Source: Oscillospiraceae bacterium (GTDB lineage: Bacteria > Bacillota > Clostridia > Oscillospirales > Oscillospiraceae). Taken from it: a DNA stretch of 52,836 nt. Of this stretch, positions 1 to 8,307 are shown in pieces. The stretch covers positions 1-52,836 of the forward strand of contig SVMA01000009.1 of assembly GCA_015067635.1 (NCBI GenBank), in the 5' to 3' direction. The notes beneath the pieces were generated by a model, which saw nothing but the letters and a program-made list of their open reading frames with translations, had not been told where the DNA came from and made no database searches. The position numbers and the translations under genes were made by a program. Position 1 is the first letter of the stretch; each line of letters opens with the position of its first letter.

Positions 1-66
1 CTGGTCACTCTGATCAACGCAATGATGAACTATGGTGATGCTGTTGCTGCAGCATTCCCCGGATAA
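1..66 (+). CDS. 3' end of a probable surface protein (5' truncated)
   Basis: An open frame runs in from the window edge and stops at 64-66. The visible 21 residues end in NYGDAVAAAFPG. In Oscillospirales many long extracellular proteins with Ig-like repeats end in a similar tail (…LLNYGAAAQ…), so a surface protein is inferred from this resemblance alone. The same tail is encoded, inverted, at 52706-52836, with a single base difference over these 66 bases, so the gene has at least two copies. A terminator hairpin follows at 97-130. Nothing can be said of the rest of the protein. Confidence 0.6.
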   Translation: MVTLINAMMNYGDAVAAAFPG

Positions 67-127
67 TTCATCCAAAAGCATAAAAACCCAATAAGCAAGA
101 AGTACCGGAGCCTCGGCTCCGGTACTT
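1..127 (+). repeat. Left copy of a terminal inverted repeat
   Basis: Bases 1-127 match the reverse complement of 52649-52771. The coding part (1-66) has one difference (ttc against ttt at base 57). The part after the stop, including the hairpin, is near-identical with a few substitutions and small indels. The match may continue beyond the left edge. Either the window is a contig that broke at a repeated gene, or two paralogues face each other across this 52.8-kb segment. Confidence 0.85.
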
Positions 128-130
128 CTT
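97..130 (+). terminator. Hairpin terminator of the left partial gene
   Basis: A perfect 16-bp stem (97-112 against 115-130) with a core of ACCGGAGCC and a tiny loop lies 30 bases after the stop codon. The right arm ends in TTCTT, a weak U tract. The same hairpin with a 12-bp core occurs after the inverted copy at 52650-52675. Confidence 0.75.
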
Positions 131-217
131 ATATATTAACGGTGGGATATCACACAGTTGTGGTTGTAGCATTTTAATGGTCTTTTATATAAAACCACAG
201 ATATTTTAGAAATGAGG

Positions 218-261
218 TTGACAAAACAGGATCATAGTGTATAATTGTATACAATTATACA
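218..261 (+). promoter_or_regulatory. Promoter with a 24-bp palindromic operator, citrate operon
   Basis: TTGACA (218-223) and TATAAT (240-245) are separated by 16 bp, a near-perfect sigma-A promoter. A perfect 24-bp palindrome (238-261, centre TTGTATACAA) covers the -10 box and the expected start site. A dimeric repressor bound there would block RNA polymerase. The obvious candidate is the GntR/FCD protein encoded as the second gene of this operon, since such proteins usually bind palindromes with a GT…AC core and often regulate their own operon. The promoter is read directly; the repressor assignment is inference. Confidence 0.8.
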
Positions 262-285
262 ATGTTGTTAAGAGGAGGATTTTTT

Positions 286-1659
286 ATGTTGGAAATTTCA
301 GGGAAAACAAATCTATTGGAGCAAAAATCCTACAAGTATTCCTTGCAGGATGTGGTAGAGCCCAATTTGCACCGGGACATCTATTCCTATGATTCAACCC
401 CAAAGGTAGCCTTCAACCACCGTCGTGTGCCTATGAATATGCCGGAGGAGATCTGGATTACAGACACTTCCTTACGAGACGGACAGCAGTCTGTGGAGCC
501 CTATACCGTAGATCAGATCGTTAATATCTATAAGCTGCTGTCAAAGCTGGGCGGACCCTATGGAATTATCCGCCAGACCGAGTTTTTTATTTACAGCAAG
601 AAGGACCGGGAAGCGGTTGAGAAATGCATGGCATTGGGGCTGAAATTCCCGGAAATAACCAGTTGGATTCGTGCCAGCAAGGAGGATTTCCGTTTGGTGC
701 GCGATATGGGCATAAAAGAAACGGGCATTTTGGTCAGCTGCAGTGATTATCATATTTTTAAGAAGATGAAAATGACGCGTCAGCAGGTGCTGGATCACTA
801 TCTTGGTACGATTAAGGACGCCTTTGAAGCAGGCGTTATTCCGCGCTGTCATTTAGAAGATATCACTCGTGCAGATTTTTACGGTTTTGTGGTGCCCTTT
901 GTCAATGAATTGCAAAATCTTTCCAAGGAAGCAGGTATTCCGGTGAAGATCCGCGCCTGTGACACCATGGGCTACGGCGTACCATATACGGAAGCGGCTA
1001 TGCCCCGTAGTGTGGCAGGTATCATCTACGGTCTGCAGCATTATTCCGATGTGCCCAGTGAGTGTCTGGAGTGGCATGGACACAACGATTTCTACAAGGC
1101 GGTAGCGAATGCTTCCACTGCGTGGCTGTACGGAGCAAGTGCAGTCAACTGCTCATTGTTGGGAGTAGGGGAGCGCACCGGCAATATTCCGCTGGAGGCA
1201 ATGGTTTTTGAGTATGCATCTTTGCGTGGTTCCATGGATGGCATGGATCCCACGGTTGTTACAGAAATAGCGGAGTATTTCCAAAAGGAAATTGGCTATC
1301 AGATTCCGGTGATGACTCCCTTTGCCGGGCGGAATTTCAATTCTACCCGTGCCGGTATTCACGCGGACGGTCTGCTAAAGGATGCGGAAATCTACACGAT
1401 TTTCGATACCGAAAAGCTTTTGAACCGTAAGGCAACAGTGGAAATCAGCAAAACCTCGGGCCTTGCCGGTATCGCCTACTGGATCAACTGCAATTACCGG
1501 CTCAGCGGAGAAAATGAGATTAAAAAGCAGGATCCTCTGGTGGTGACATTGAAGACGTGGATAGATGAACAGTATGAGCAGGGTCGCCAGACCATGATGT
1601 CCAGCAAGGAAATGGAAGAAAAGATAGAAGAATTGGCACCGGGCAGATTTGCAGTCTGA
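286..1659 (+). CDS. Re-type citrate synthase (HMGL/LeuA-like family)
   Basis: Predicted to condense acetyl-CoA and oxaloacetate to citrate with Re stereochemistry. The 457-residue protein is an HMGL-like TIM barrel: DTSLRDGQQS at residues 60-69 carries the metal and substrate residues, WHGHND gives the metal-binding histidines, and GVGERTGNIP is the usual glycine-rich motif. Isopropylmalate, homocitrate and Re-citrate synthases share this fold. The next enzymes in the operon are aconitase and isocitrate dehydrogenase, which points to citrate rather than isopropylmalate; clostridial Re-citrate synthases, as in C. kluyveri, are close in length. ATG 286 is chosen because AGAGGAGG lies just upstream; an in-frame ATG at 262 lies over the -10/start region and has no ribosome site. 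Homocitrate synthase remains possible. Confidence 0.8.
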   Translation: MLEISGKTNLLEQKSYKYSLQDVVEPNLHRDIYSYDSTPKVAFNHRRVPMNMPEEIWITDTSLRDGQQSVEPYTVDQIVNIYKLLSKLGGPYGIIRQTEFFIYSKKDREAVEKCMALGLKFPEITSWIRASKEDFRLVRDMGIKETGILVSCSDYHIFKKMKMTRQQVLDHYLGTIKDAFEAGVIPRCHLEDITRADFYGFVVPFVNELQNLSKEAGIPVKIRACDTMGYGVPYTEAAMPRSVAGIIYGLQHYSDVPSECLEWHGHNDFYKAVANASTAWLYGASAVNCSLLGVGERTGNIPLEAMVFEYASLRGSMDGMDPTVVTEIAEYFQKEIGYQIPVMTPFAGRNFNSTRAGIHADGLLKDAEIYTIFDTEKLLNRKATVEISKTSGLAGIAYWINCNYRLSGENEIKKQDPLVVTLKTWIDEQYEQGRQTMMSSKEMEEKIEELAPGRFAV

Positions 1660-1671
1660 AAGGAGAGCATT

Positions 1672-2325
1672 ATGGCAGAATTTAAGATAGTTTCATTGGC
1701 ATCCCAGGTTTTTGATAAACTGGAGGAGGACATTCTGACTGGCGTTTATGCCCGGGGTGAGATTTTGACAGAACTGAAGCTGGTAGAGCAGCTGGGAGTC
1801 AGCCGCACACCCATTCGGGAAGCGTTGCGTCGGCTGGAACAGGAACGACTGATTGCCGAATGCGGAAAGGGCTCCATAGTTTTGGGAATCACGCCGGAGG
1901 ATTTGCGAGACATTATGGATGTTCGTTATCAGTTGGAAGGTGCAGCCACTTATTACGCAACGCAAAATGCCACCGAGGAGGATTTGGCAAACCTGCGGCG
2001 CATTACCGATTTGCAGGAGTTTTATTTTACGAAGCAGGATTCGGAAAAGCTGCGGCAGATGGATGATCAATTCCATGAAACGATTTATACCCTTTCCCGA
2101 CGTCCCGTTCTTCAGGATATTCTGGCAAGTATGCATCGGAAATCTCAGCGTTATCGCAGGATTTCTATGGAAGTCGGTAATCGGCTGCCCTTGGTTGTGG
2201 AGGAACATCGCGGCATTTACGAAGCGATGGCACAACGCAATGGTGAACTGGCGGCGGAACGGATGAATAATCACATCGCGGCTGCAAGAAAGAATATGAT
2301 GGAAAGATGTGGCGAAAATGGGTAA
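1672..2325 (+). CDS. GntR-family (FadR/FCD) transcriptional regulator
   Basis: A 217-residue regulator with an N-terminal winged helix (GVSRTPIREALRRLEQ around 40-56) and a C-terminal all-helical FCD ligand domain. The FCD metal ligands are visible: Asp and His in DDQFHET near residue 130 and His near 178 and 200. FCD regulators usually sense carboxylic acids, so citrate, isocitrate or 2-oxoglutarate are plausible effectors given the operon. It lies 12 bases after the citrate synthase gene (GGAGAG precedes ATG) and overlaps the aconitase start. The likely target is the palindrome at 238-261, meaning autoregulation. Role as repressor or activator is not shown. Confidence 0.9.
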   Translation: MAEFKIVSLASQVFDKLEEDILTGVYARGEILTELKLVEQLGVSRTPIREALRRLEQERLIAECGKGSIVLGITPEDLRDIMDVRYQLEGAATYYATQNATEEDLANLRRITDLQEFYFTKQDSEKLRQMDDQFHETIYTLSRRPVLQDILASMHRKSQRYRRISMEVGNRLPLVVEEHRGIYEAMAQRNGELAAERMNNHIAAARKNMMERCGENG

Positions 2326-4243
2326 AACGATTGCACAAAAGATTATTGCGGCGCATCTGCTGTCCGGTGACCTGACTGCGGGCAGTGAGGTGGCTTTGCG
2401 TATTGACCAAACGCTGACGCAGGATGCTACCGGAACAATGGCATACCTTGCGCTGGAGGGCATGAACATTCCCAGGGTGAAAACAGAGCTGAGCATTGCT
2501 TATGTGGACCATAACACCTTGCAGTGCGGCTTTGAAAATGCGGACGACCACCAATACTTACAGACGGTTGCGGCCAAGTATGGTGTCCGGTTTTCCCGTC
2601 CCGGAAACGGCATTTGTCATCAGGTGCATCTGGAGCGCTTTGGCAAGCCGGGCAAGACCCTCATTGGTTCGGATAGCCATACGCCAACTGCCGGCGGCAT
2701 GGGAATGCTGGCCTTTGGTGCCGGTGGAATGGATGTAGCAGCGGCAATGGGCGGCGGGGCATATTATATTACCATGCCGAAAATGTTTCGTGTAAACCTG
2801 ACGGGCGCACTTCGTCCCGGTGTAACGGCGAAGGATATCAGTCTGGAGCTGCTGCGGATTCTTTCCGTAAAAGGCGGTGTCGGAGCGATTATCGAATGGG
2901 GCGGAGAAGGTGTTTCTGCTCTGTCGGTGCCGGAACGGGCAACCATTACCAATATGGGCGCAGAACTTGGTGCGACGACTTCCGTTTTTCCGTCGGATAA
3001 GGTAACGAGAAAATTCTTGGCAGCCCAGGGTCGAGAGGAGGATTTCACAGCGATTGCACCGGATGCGGATGCGGTTTATGACCGCGTCATCGACATGGAT
3101 TTGTCCAAGCTCACACCCCGCATCGCCTGTCCCCACAGTCCGGACAATGTAAAGAATGTGGCAGATTTAGAGGATGTTCGGGTGGATCAGGTGTGCATTG
3201 GCTCCTGCACCAATTCCTCTCTTGCCGACCTGCAAAAGGTGGCGGCCATTTTGAAGGGGAAAAAGGTGGCACCGCACGTCAGCCTTTCCATTTCTCCCGG
3301 TTCCCGTCAGGTGCTGTCCATGCTGGCGAAATGCGGAGCTTTGGAGGATATTCTGGCAAGCGGTGCACGGCTGTTGGAATGTGCCTGCGGACCTTGTATC
3401 GGCATGGGCTTTTCTCCCAACTCCGGCGGTGTAAGTTTGCGTACCTTCAACCGAAATTTCCTGGGTCGTTCCGGCACAAAAGACGGACAGGTTTACTTGG
3501 TTTCTCCGGAAACAGCGGCAGCTTCTGCGGTGCGGGGATATATCACAGACCCCACGACCCTGAAAGAATTGCCCCGGATTACTATGCCCGAAAGCTTTTC
3601 TACTGATGATTCCGGGGTGTTAATGCCGTTGGAGGAAGCTAAGGCCAGGGACGCAAAGGTATTACGCGGTCCGAATATCAAGGAATTTCCTGTGGGAAAA
3701 GCGCTGGAGGATACCATTGCAGGCACTGTGGTTTTGAAGGTGGGCGATAACATCACCACCGATCACATCATGCCGGCGGGGGCAAAAATTCTGCCCTACC
3801 GTTCCAATATTCCATACTTATCCAAATTCTGTTTTGAGGTTTGTGATCCGGAATTTCCGCAGCGGGCAAAGAGTACGGAAAACGGCATTATTTTGGGCGG
3901 TGAAAACTACGGACAGGGATCTTCCCGGGAGCATGCCGCTTTGGTGCCCATGTATTTGGGTGTGCGGTGCGTCATTGCCAAGAGCTTTGCACGGATTCAC
4001 GTGGCGAATCTGATCAACGCGGGCATTTTGCCGCTTACTCTGGAAAACGGCGAGGACTATGACAGCCTTGACCAAGGCTGCAGCATTTCTCTGAAGGACA
4101 TTCATGCCGGCATGAAAGCCGGTATGCTTCCGGCAACGGTCGGAGACAAGAAGATATTCCTTCGCTGCGACTTAACGCCCCGCCAGCAAAATATCCTGCT
4201 GGCAGGCGGTTTGATGAAATATATTGGGGAGGGCGGTTTATGA
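2318..4243 (+). CDS. Aconitate hydratase
   Basis: Interconverts citrate and isocitrate by a [4Fe-4S] cluster. The cluster ligands are visible: Cys297 in GSCTNSS and Cys357 and Cys360 in ACGPCIG. The swivel domain is fused at the C-terminus (GDNITTDHIMPAG, then GQGSSREHAA). At 641 residues it is shorter than E. coli AcnA and close to mitochondrial-type and clostridial aconitases. The start is chosen at ATG 2318, with GGAAAG 11 bases upstream and an N-terminus MGKTIAQKI typical of the family; GTG 2309 is an alternative but sits too close to that ribosome site. It overlaps gntR by 8 bases and the dehydrogenase gene by ATGA, so translation is probably coupled. Homoaconitase activity cannot be excluded. 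Confidence 0.93.
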   Translation: MGKTIAQKIIAAHLLSGDLTAGSEVALRIDQTLTQDATGTMAYLALEGMNIPRVKTELSIAYVDHNTLQCGFENADDHQYLQTVAAKYGVRFSRPGNGICHQVHLERFGKPGKTLIGSDSHTPTAGGMGMLAFGAGGMDVAAAMGGGAYYITMPKMFRVNLTGALRPGVTAKDISLELLRILSVKGGVGAIIEWGGEGVSALSVPERATITNMGAELGATTSVFPSDKVTRKFLAAQGREEDFTAIAPDADAVYDRVIDMDLSKLTPRIACPHSPDNVKNVADLEDVRVDQVCIGSCTNSSLADLQKVAAILKGKKVAPHVSLSISPGSRQVLSMLAKCGALEDILASGARLLECACGPCIGMGFSPNSGGVSLRTFNRNFLGRSGTKDGQVYLVSPETAAASAVRGYITDPTTLKELPRITMPESFSTDDSGVLMPLEEAKARDAKVLRGPNIKEFPVGKALEDTIAGTVVLKVGDNITTDHIMPAGAKILPYRSNIPYLSKFCFEVCDPEFPQRAKSTENGIILGGENYGQGSSREHAALVPMYLGVRCVIAKSFARIHVANLINAGILPLTLENGEDYDSLDQGCSISLKDIHAGMKAGMLPATVGDKKIFLRCDLTPRQQNILLAGGLMKYIGEGGL

Positions 4244-5346
4244 GCACGATTGAACAGGCCTGTGCATCATTTCGCAAGTTGCTGGAAGAACAGCAACAAC
4301 GCATTGCCAATGCCGGAGGGGAAAAGACGGATTTTTCCAGCAAGAAAACAGTGACCATTGGCATTATCGATGGGGACGGTATCGGTCCTTTGATTATCGC
4401 CTGTGCAGAAAAGGTGCTTCGCGTGCTGTTGGAACGCGAAATTGCGGACGGAAAGGTGGTTCTGAAGAAGATACAGGGACTGACCATTGAAAACCGTCTG
4501 AATTTGGGTCAATCGGTTCCGGATGATGTATTGAAAGAAATCAAGTCCTGTGACGTACTGCTGAAGGGACCCACCACCACACCCATGGGCGGCACTATGG
4601 AAAGCGCCAACGTGACCTTGCGGCGGGAACTGGACCTGTATGCCAATGTGCGTCCGGTTTCCATTCCCGAGGAGGGGATCGATTGGATCTTCTATCGGGA
4701 AAATACGGAGGGTGAGTATGTCTTGGGAAGTCGCGGCATTGACCTGCCGGGCATGGCGGTGGATTTTAAGGTTACAACGGATTTTGGAACCCGTCGGATC
4801 GCCAAAGCTGCCTTTGACTATGCCAAAAACAACGGAAAAACCCAGGTCAGTGTTGTTACCAAGGCGAACATCATGAAAAAGACGGATGGCAAGTTTACAG
4901 AAATTTGCCATCAGGTTGCGCAGGACTATCCGGGCATTTCTGTGGATGACTGGTATATTGACATTATGACAGCGAATTTGCTCAATCCGGCAATTCGCAG
5001 TCGCTTCCAGGTGGTGGTGCTGCCCAACCTCTATGGCGATATCATCACGGATGAGGCGGCACAGCTTCAGGGCGGTGTGGGCAGTGCGGGAAGTGCCAAT
5101 TTGGGTGACCGGTATGCCATGTTCGAGGCAATTCACGGCTCGGCACCGCGGATGCTGGCGGATGGCTTACAGGATTATGTAAACCCGTCCAGCATTTTGC
5201 GGGCAACGGTTATGCTTCTGCGTCACATTTGTCGTCAGGATGCGGCACAGCGGTTGGAGCAGGCCATGAATAACTGTAAGGTAGTCGTTACCGGGGATGC
5301 CACAGGTGCAACCTGTGAGGAATATATGGCGCAGTTGAAGCTATAA
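4240..5346 (+). CDS. Isocitrate dehydrogenase (isocitrate/isopropylmalate DH family)
   Basis: Oxidatively decarboxylates isocitrate to 2-oxoglutarate, the last step of the operon. The 368-residue protein shows the substrate motif SANVTLRRELDLYANVRP, the active-site tyrosine in YRENTEGEY, the catalytic lysine in TKANIMKKTDG, and the metal site NLYGDIITDEAAQLQGG. An N-terminal extension of about 35 residues, helical and charged, precedes the Rossmann-like start TIGIIDGDGIG. The NAD/NADP-choosing loop around HGSAPRMLADG fits neither standard type clearly, so coenzyme use is left open. It overlaps aconitase by four bases. With no 2-oxoglutarate dehydrogenase nearby, the pathway most likely supplies glutamate. 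Confidence 0.9.
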   Translation: MSTIEQACASFRKLLEEQQQRIANAGGEKTDFSSKKTVTIGIIDGDGIGPLIIACAEKVLRVLLEREIADGKVVLKKIQGLTIENRLNLGQSVPDDVLKEIKSCDVLLKGPTTTPMGGTMESANVTLRRELDLYANVRPVSIPEEGIDWIFYRENTEGEYVLGSRGIDLPGMAVDFKVTTDFGTRRIAKAAFDYAKNNGKTQVSVVTKANIMKKTDGKFTEICHQVAQDYPGISVDDWYIDIMTANLLNPAIRSRFQVVVLPNLYGDIITDEAAQLQGGVGSAGSANLGDRYAMFEAIHGSAPRMLADGLQDYVNPSSILRATVMLLRHICRQDAAQRLEQAMNNCKVVVTGDATGATCEEYMAQLKL

Positions 5347-5375
5347 AAAACAGGCGGGGATCCCCGCCTGTTTTT
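5346..5375. terminator. Bidirectional terminator
   Basis: Fully palindromic 30-base element with arms AAAAACAGGCGGGGA and its complement. Both sides end in A/T runs, so it can stop the citrate operon on the plus strand and the three-gene operon on the minus strand. Confidence 0.92.
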
Positions 5376-5562
5376 ATTCCATATCGTCCAGGAGATCCTG
5401 AATTTCGTCCAGCAGATCCTCCAGTTCCTCGTGCTGATCGGCCCAAGCCTCATAAAGCTCACTGTCCATATCTGCGGGCTCCTTCGCGTTCAGTTGTTCC
5501 AACTGCTCCAGAAGTGACTCTCTGTCCGCTTTCAGTTTTTCCTTGGGATCAAATATAAGCAT
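5374..5562 (-). CDS. Small acidic coiled-coil protein, unknown
   Basis: A 62-residue protein not recognised. It is strongly acidic, rich in Leu, Glu and Asp, and ends in EDLLDEIQDLLDDME; the heptad-like leucines suggest one or two helices or a coiled coil. The start ATG 5562 has AGGAGG 7-8 bases upstream, a strong site that argues it is truly translated. It is the last gene of a minus-strand operon, 11 bases after the DUF554 gene, and its stop lies in the terminator. No Cys, no signal peptide, no membrane segment. Confidence 0.7.
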   Translation of the reverse strand: MLIFDPKEKLKADRESLLEQLEQLNAKEPADMDSELYEAWADQHEELEDLLDEIQDLLDDME

Positions 5563-5573
5563 AGAATTACCTC

Positions 5574-6266
5574 CTAAAAAAGTCCGGCAACGGCAAACCA
5601 AATCAGGGGAAAAATCAGGGCCGGAAGCATGTTGCCAACCTTGATGCGCTCTTTGGGTAGGCCAATTACATTCATTCCCGTGGCGATAAGCATGATACCG
5701 CCAACGGCACTCATTTCCGTCATAATCTCTGCAGACAGGAAGGGCTCCAGAACGCCTGCCAGAAGTGTCAGACCGCCCTGATAAATTAAAATAGTTACCG
5801 CAGAAAAGCCAACCCCCACGCCCATGGTTGCGGCGAGAATGATCGCCATGATCCCATCCATGACGGATTTTACAAAAATCGTATCATATTTACCTTGAAG
5901 TCCTGCTTCAAAACTGCCAAGTATGGACATGGAACCGACGCAAAACAGCAGACTGGAAGTGACAAAGCCTTCTGTAAACCGATGGTTTTCGGTTTTGGAA
6001 AAGCGCTTTTTTAAGAAATCTCCTGCTCCGTCCATGCGTTGCTCCAATTTCAGAAGCTCACCCACGATGGTGCCTAACACAAGACAGACGATCACGATGA
6101 GAATGTTGGAGGTTTGGATTGCACCACCGATGCCGATGACCATGGTGCAGATACCCATACAGGCAATGACGGTTTTGGTATGGGCTTCCTTCAGCCGACG
6201 ATTCAGCAGAACACCCAGTATACTGCCGCAAAGAACCAAAGCTACATTAACAACAACAGCAAGCAT
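5574..6266 (-). CDS. DUF554 family membrane protein
   Basis: A 230-residue polytopic protein of the YdfK/YqgA type. It opens with a hydrophobic segment (MLAVVVNVALVLCGSILGVL) followed by NRR, then GIGGAIQT and a GTIVGELLKLEQRMD loop, then four to five more membrane segments with GDGIMAI-like and VGGIMLIATGMN stretches typical of the family. No molecular function is established for DUF554; transport has been guessed. ATG 6266 is used because AGGGGCGG lies 7 bases upstream; an upstream in-frame ATG would overlap the HAD gene. Middle gene of the operon, 13 bases after the phosphatase. Confidence 0.85.
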   Translation of the reverse strand: MLAVVVNVALVLCGSILGVLLNRRLKEAHTKTVIACMGICTMVIGIGGAIQTSNILIVIVCLVLGTIVGELLKLEQRMDGAGDFLKKRFSKTENHRFTEGFVTSSLLFCVGSMSILGSFEAGLQGKYDTIFVKSVMDGIMAIILAATMGVGVGFSAVTILIYQGGLTLLAGVLEPFLSAEIMTEMSAVGGIMLIATGMNVIGLPKERIKVGNMLPALIFPLIWFAVAGLF

Positions 6267-6279
6267 AACAGCCGCCCCT

Positions 6280-6969
6280 TTACTGATTAAGAATACCGGA
6301 AAGCTGACGCAGGTCATCAATTTCGTAGGTTACGGAGATGCCCTGCGTATTTTCACCGTGCTCCGGGTTGAACCAACAGGAGTCAATGCCTGCGATCTCA
6401 CCGCCCCGCATATCACTGGTAAGGGAATCCCCGATGATCAGGACCTGGGCTTTGTCTGTGATTCCGGATTTTTCAAAAACATGGGTAAAATACTCCAAAT
6501 TCGGCTTTTCTACGCCCACATCTTCAGAAATAAACACTGCATCAAAGATTTTATCCAGACCGGTCAGATACATTTTTTTTGTTTGTGCCACCTTTGTGCC
6601 GTTGGTGACAGCAATCAAGGTGTAGCTGCCTTTTTGCCTTTCCAGCACTTCCTTGGCGTGGGGTGTAAAGATGGGATAATCTCCCAAAGCCAGCTGGTAA
6701 TCGTCATTAAACGCGGCGGCTTTCGTTACATCCAAATCAAAAAGCGCAAAAAAGTCTTGAAAGCGACCCACCAGAACCTTCTGCTTGGAAATCTCATTGC
6801 GTTCCAAAGCCTGCCAATACTTTCGGTTAATTTTAATGTATTGCCCCAGCATTTCTTCTGTGCAGTCGCCAAGTCCATACTTCGCAAACAGCGCACGAAT
6901 GGCGGCGGCTTCTGCCGCGGCAAAGTCCAGAATCGTGCCGTCAATGTCCCATAATAAATATTTGTACAT
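6280..6969 (-). CDS. yjjG: HAD hydrolase, YjjG-type pyrimidine nucleotidase
   Basis: A 229-residue HAD-superfamily phosphatase. Motif I is LLWDIDGTILDF with Asp8 as nucleophile and Asp10 as acid; motif II is AVTNGT; motif III lysine is in VGVEKPNLEYF; motif IV is IIGDSLTSDMRGG. The helical cap between motifs I and II fits subclass I. The pattern DSLTSDMRGG and the spacing match YjjG-family 5'-nucleotidases, which remove non-canonical pyrimidine nucleotides; other phosphosugar substrates cannot be excluded. ATG 6969 follows GGAGGAATTC. First gene of a three-gene operon with DUF554 and the small acidic protein. Confidence 0.85.
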   Translation of the reverse strand: MYKYLLWDIDGTILDFAAAEAAAIRALFAKYGLGDCTEEMLGQYIKINRKYWQALERNEISKQKVLVGRFQDFFALFDLDVTKAAAFNDDYQLALGDYPIFTPHAKEVLERQKGSYTLIAVTNGTKVAQTKKMYLTGLDKIFDAVFISEDVGVEKPNLEYFTHVFEKSGITDKAQVLIIGDSLTSDMRGGEIAGIDSCWFNPEHGENTQGISVTYEIDDLRQLSGILNQ

Positions 6970-7044
6970 GGAATTCCTCCAAAACGGTTTTCTGCTATTA
7001 TAGCACAAGAAAGCGGTTTTTTGTACAGTTTTTTACAAAACGGC

Positions 7045-7078
7045 AAAAAAGTACCCGCAGCTTTTGCTGCGGGTACTT
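7045..7078 (-). terminator. Terminator of the amino-sugar operon
   Basis: A 13-bp stem (7049-7061 against 7066-7078, core GTACCCGCAGC) with a TTTT loop. Read on the minus strand it is followed by a run of six T. It lies directly after the dehydrogenase stop at 7083. Confidence 0.92.
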
Positions 7079-7082
7079 GGGA

Positions 7083-8294
7083 TCAGACAATATCCTTGAG
7101 GGACTGGCCCTTGAGGGCATCGGCATCGGCACAAAGCTGCGCGATGGTAGCACCCTGACACAGGGAATCATACCGCGCCAGAATCAGCTTGGCCAGCGGC
7201 GACTGTACATCCAGCTTGGAAATCTCCTGAAGCACCTGAGAGGCGTTTTCCAAGGTCTGCGCCCGTTCATTTTCCGACAGATACCGACGAAGGGCTGCCG
7301 CGGCACCTACAGTGATGTAGGCGGGTGTCATACCCTGCTCCAGCACCAACTGTGCAGAGCCGATCAGCCGGTCATCAGGACCGAGCTTTCTGGCAGGATC
7401 TCCGCCAACCCGCTGGCAAGTATCGCCCAATGCGGCGTTGGTAAAGCGGTGAAGCAGGTCGTGCATATGCATCAGCAGATCCGACAGGGAAGTGCCGTAC
7501 TTTTTGGACAGGGCAATCGCACTCTCTTCCATAGCATTTTGTACCAGAATCCGAATTTCGGGTACAGCAATCGCCTGATAGATATAAGGCAGACCCAAAA
7601 TATCGCCCAAATAAGCACAGGTGGCATGTCCCATGTTATGCAGGTACAGCTTCCGCTTAATGTAGAAGTCAAAGGGTGCGAAGGGGATCATTTTGCCAAT
7701 GTTGGGAATTTCACCCTTGAAGGCGGCCTTATCTACCGGCAGAAAACCGTAGGCTTCCACACAAACCCGCAGGGGTTCGCCGTCCTTCATTTCCTCGGTC
7801 TGCACGGGAACCATACGACCGATGGAGGCTTCCACCAGACCTACGGTTTCGTCGAAACGCTTTTGCTCTTCGGCGGACAGCTCAGCTTTCAGCATTCCTT
7901 CTAAAACAAGGTTTGCATCCATGAGATTTTCACAGATAATGATGTTCAGCGGATTGTCCGTTCTCGCCCAGCGCTTGCGCAGACCGGAAACGATATTGGG
8001 AACGATAAACTTCAGTATCCGTGCACCCACAGCGGTTGCCATGATGTCACAGTTTGCAATCACTTCAGAGGCGGCATCTGCATCATTGCCGTTAACGGCA
8101 GTGACATTTTGAATCCATACATCCTGATGTCCCACGGTGGAAACATACCGCAGAGGGTATGTTTTATTTTCCTGCAGGGCATTTACAACCGGTTCGGCTA
8201 CATCGATGAAGGTCACTTCATAGCCGGATTGGCTGAGAAGGGCACCGATAAAGCCGCGTCCGATGTTGCCACCGCCATACATTACTGCTTTCAT
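7083..8294 (-). CDS. Mannitol-1-phosphate 5-dehydrogenase-like oxidoreductase
   Basis: A 403-residue member of the long-chain polyol dehydrogenase family. The Rossmann motif MYGGGNIGRGFIGALL is at the N-terminus, as in MtlD; the catalytic lysine region KRKLYLHNMGHATCAYLG matches KLY..N.GHA..AYLG of mannitol-phosphate dehydrogenases. The expected reaction is NAD(H)-linked interconversion of a keto-sugar phosphate and a polyol phosphate. There is no PTS gene beside it, so the partner is more likely the product of the NagB-like enzyme upstream in this operon. ATG 8294 follows GGAGAGAAAAC. It is the last of four genes, 13 bases after the cupin. Exact substrate unknown. Confidence 0.82.
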   Translation of the reverse strand: MKAVMYGGGNIGRGFIGALLSQSGYEVTFIDVAEPVVNALQENKTYPLRYVSTVGHQDVWIQNVTAVNGNDADAASEVIANCDIMATAVGARILKFIVPNIVSGLRKRWARTDNPLNIIICENLMDANLVLEGMLKAELSAEEQKRFDETVGLVEASIGRMVPVQTEEMKDGEPLRVCVEAYGFLPVDKAAFKGEIPNIGKMIPFAPFDFYIKRKLYLHNMGHATCAYLGDILGLPYIYQAIAVPEIRILVQNAMEESAIALSKKYGTSLSDLLMHMHDLLHRFTNAALGDTCQRVGGDPARKLGPDDRLIGSAQLVLEQGMTPAYITVGAAAALRRYLSENERAQTLENASQVLQEISKLDVQSPLAKLILARYDSLCQGATIAQLCADADALKGQSLKDIV

Positions 8295-8307
8295 GTTTTC
8301 TCTCCTA

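Noticed and set aside
5923..6954. 343-codon open frame on the plus strand across the HAD and DUF554 genes
   Set aside because: It crosses two convincing minus-strand genes and shows no domain.
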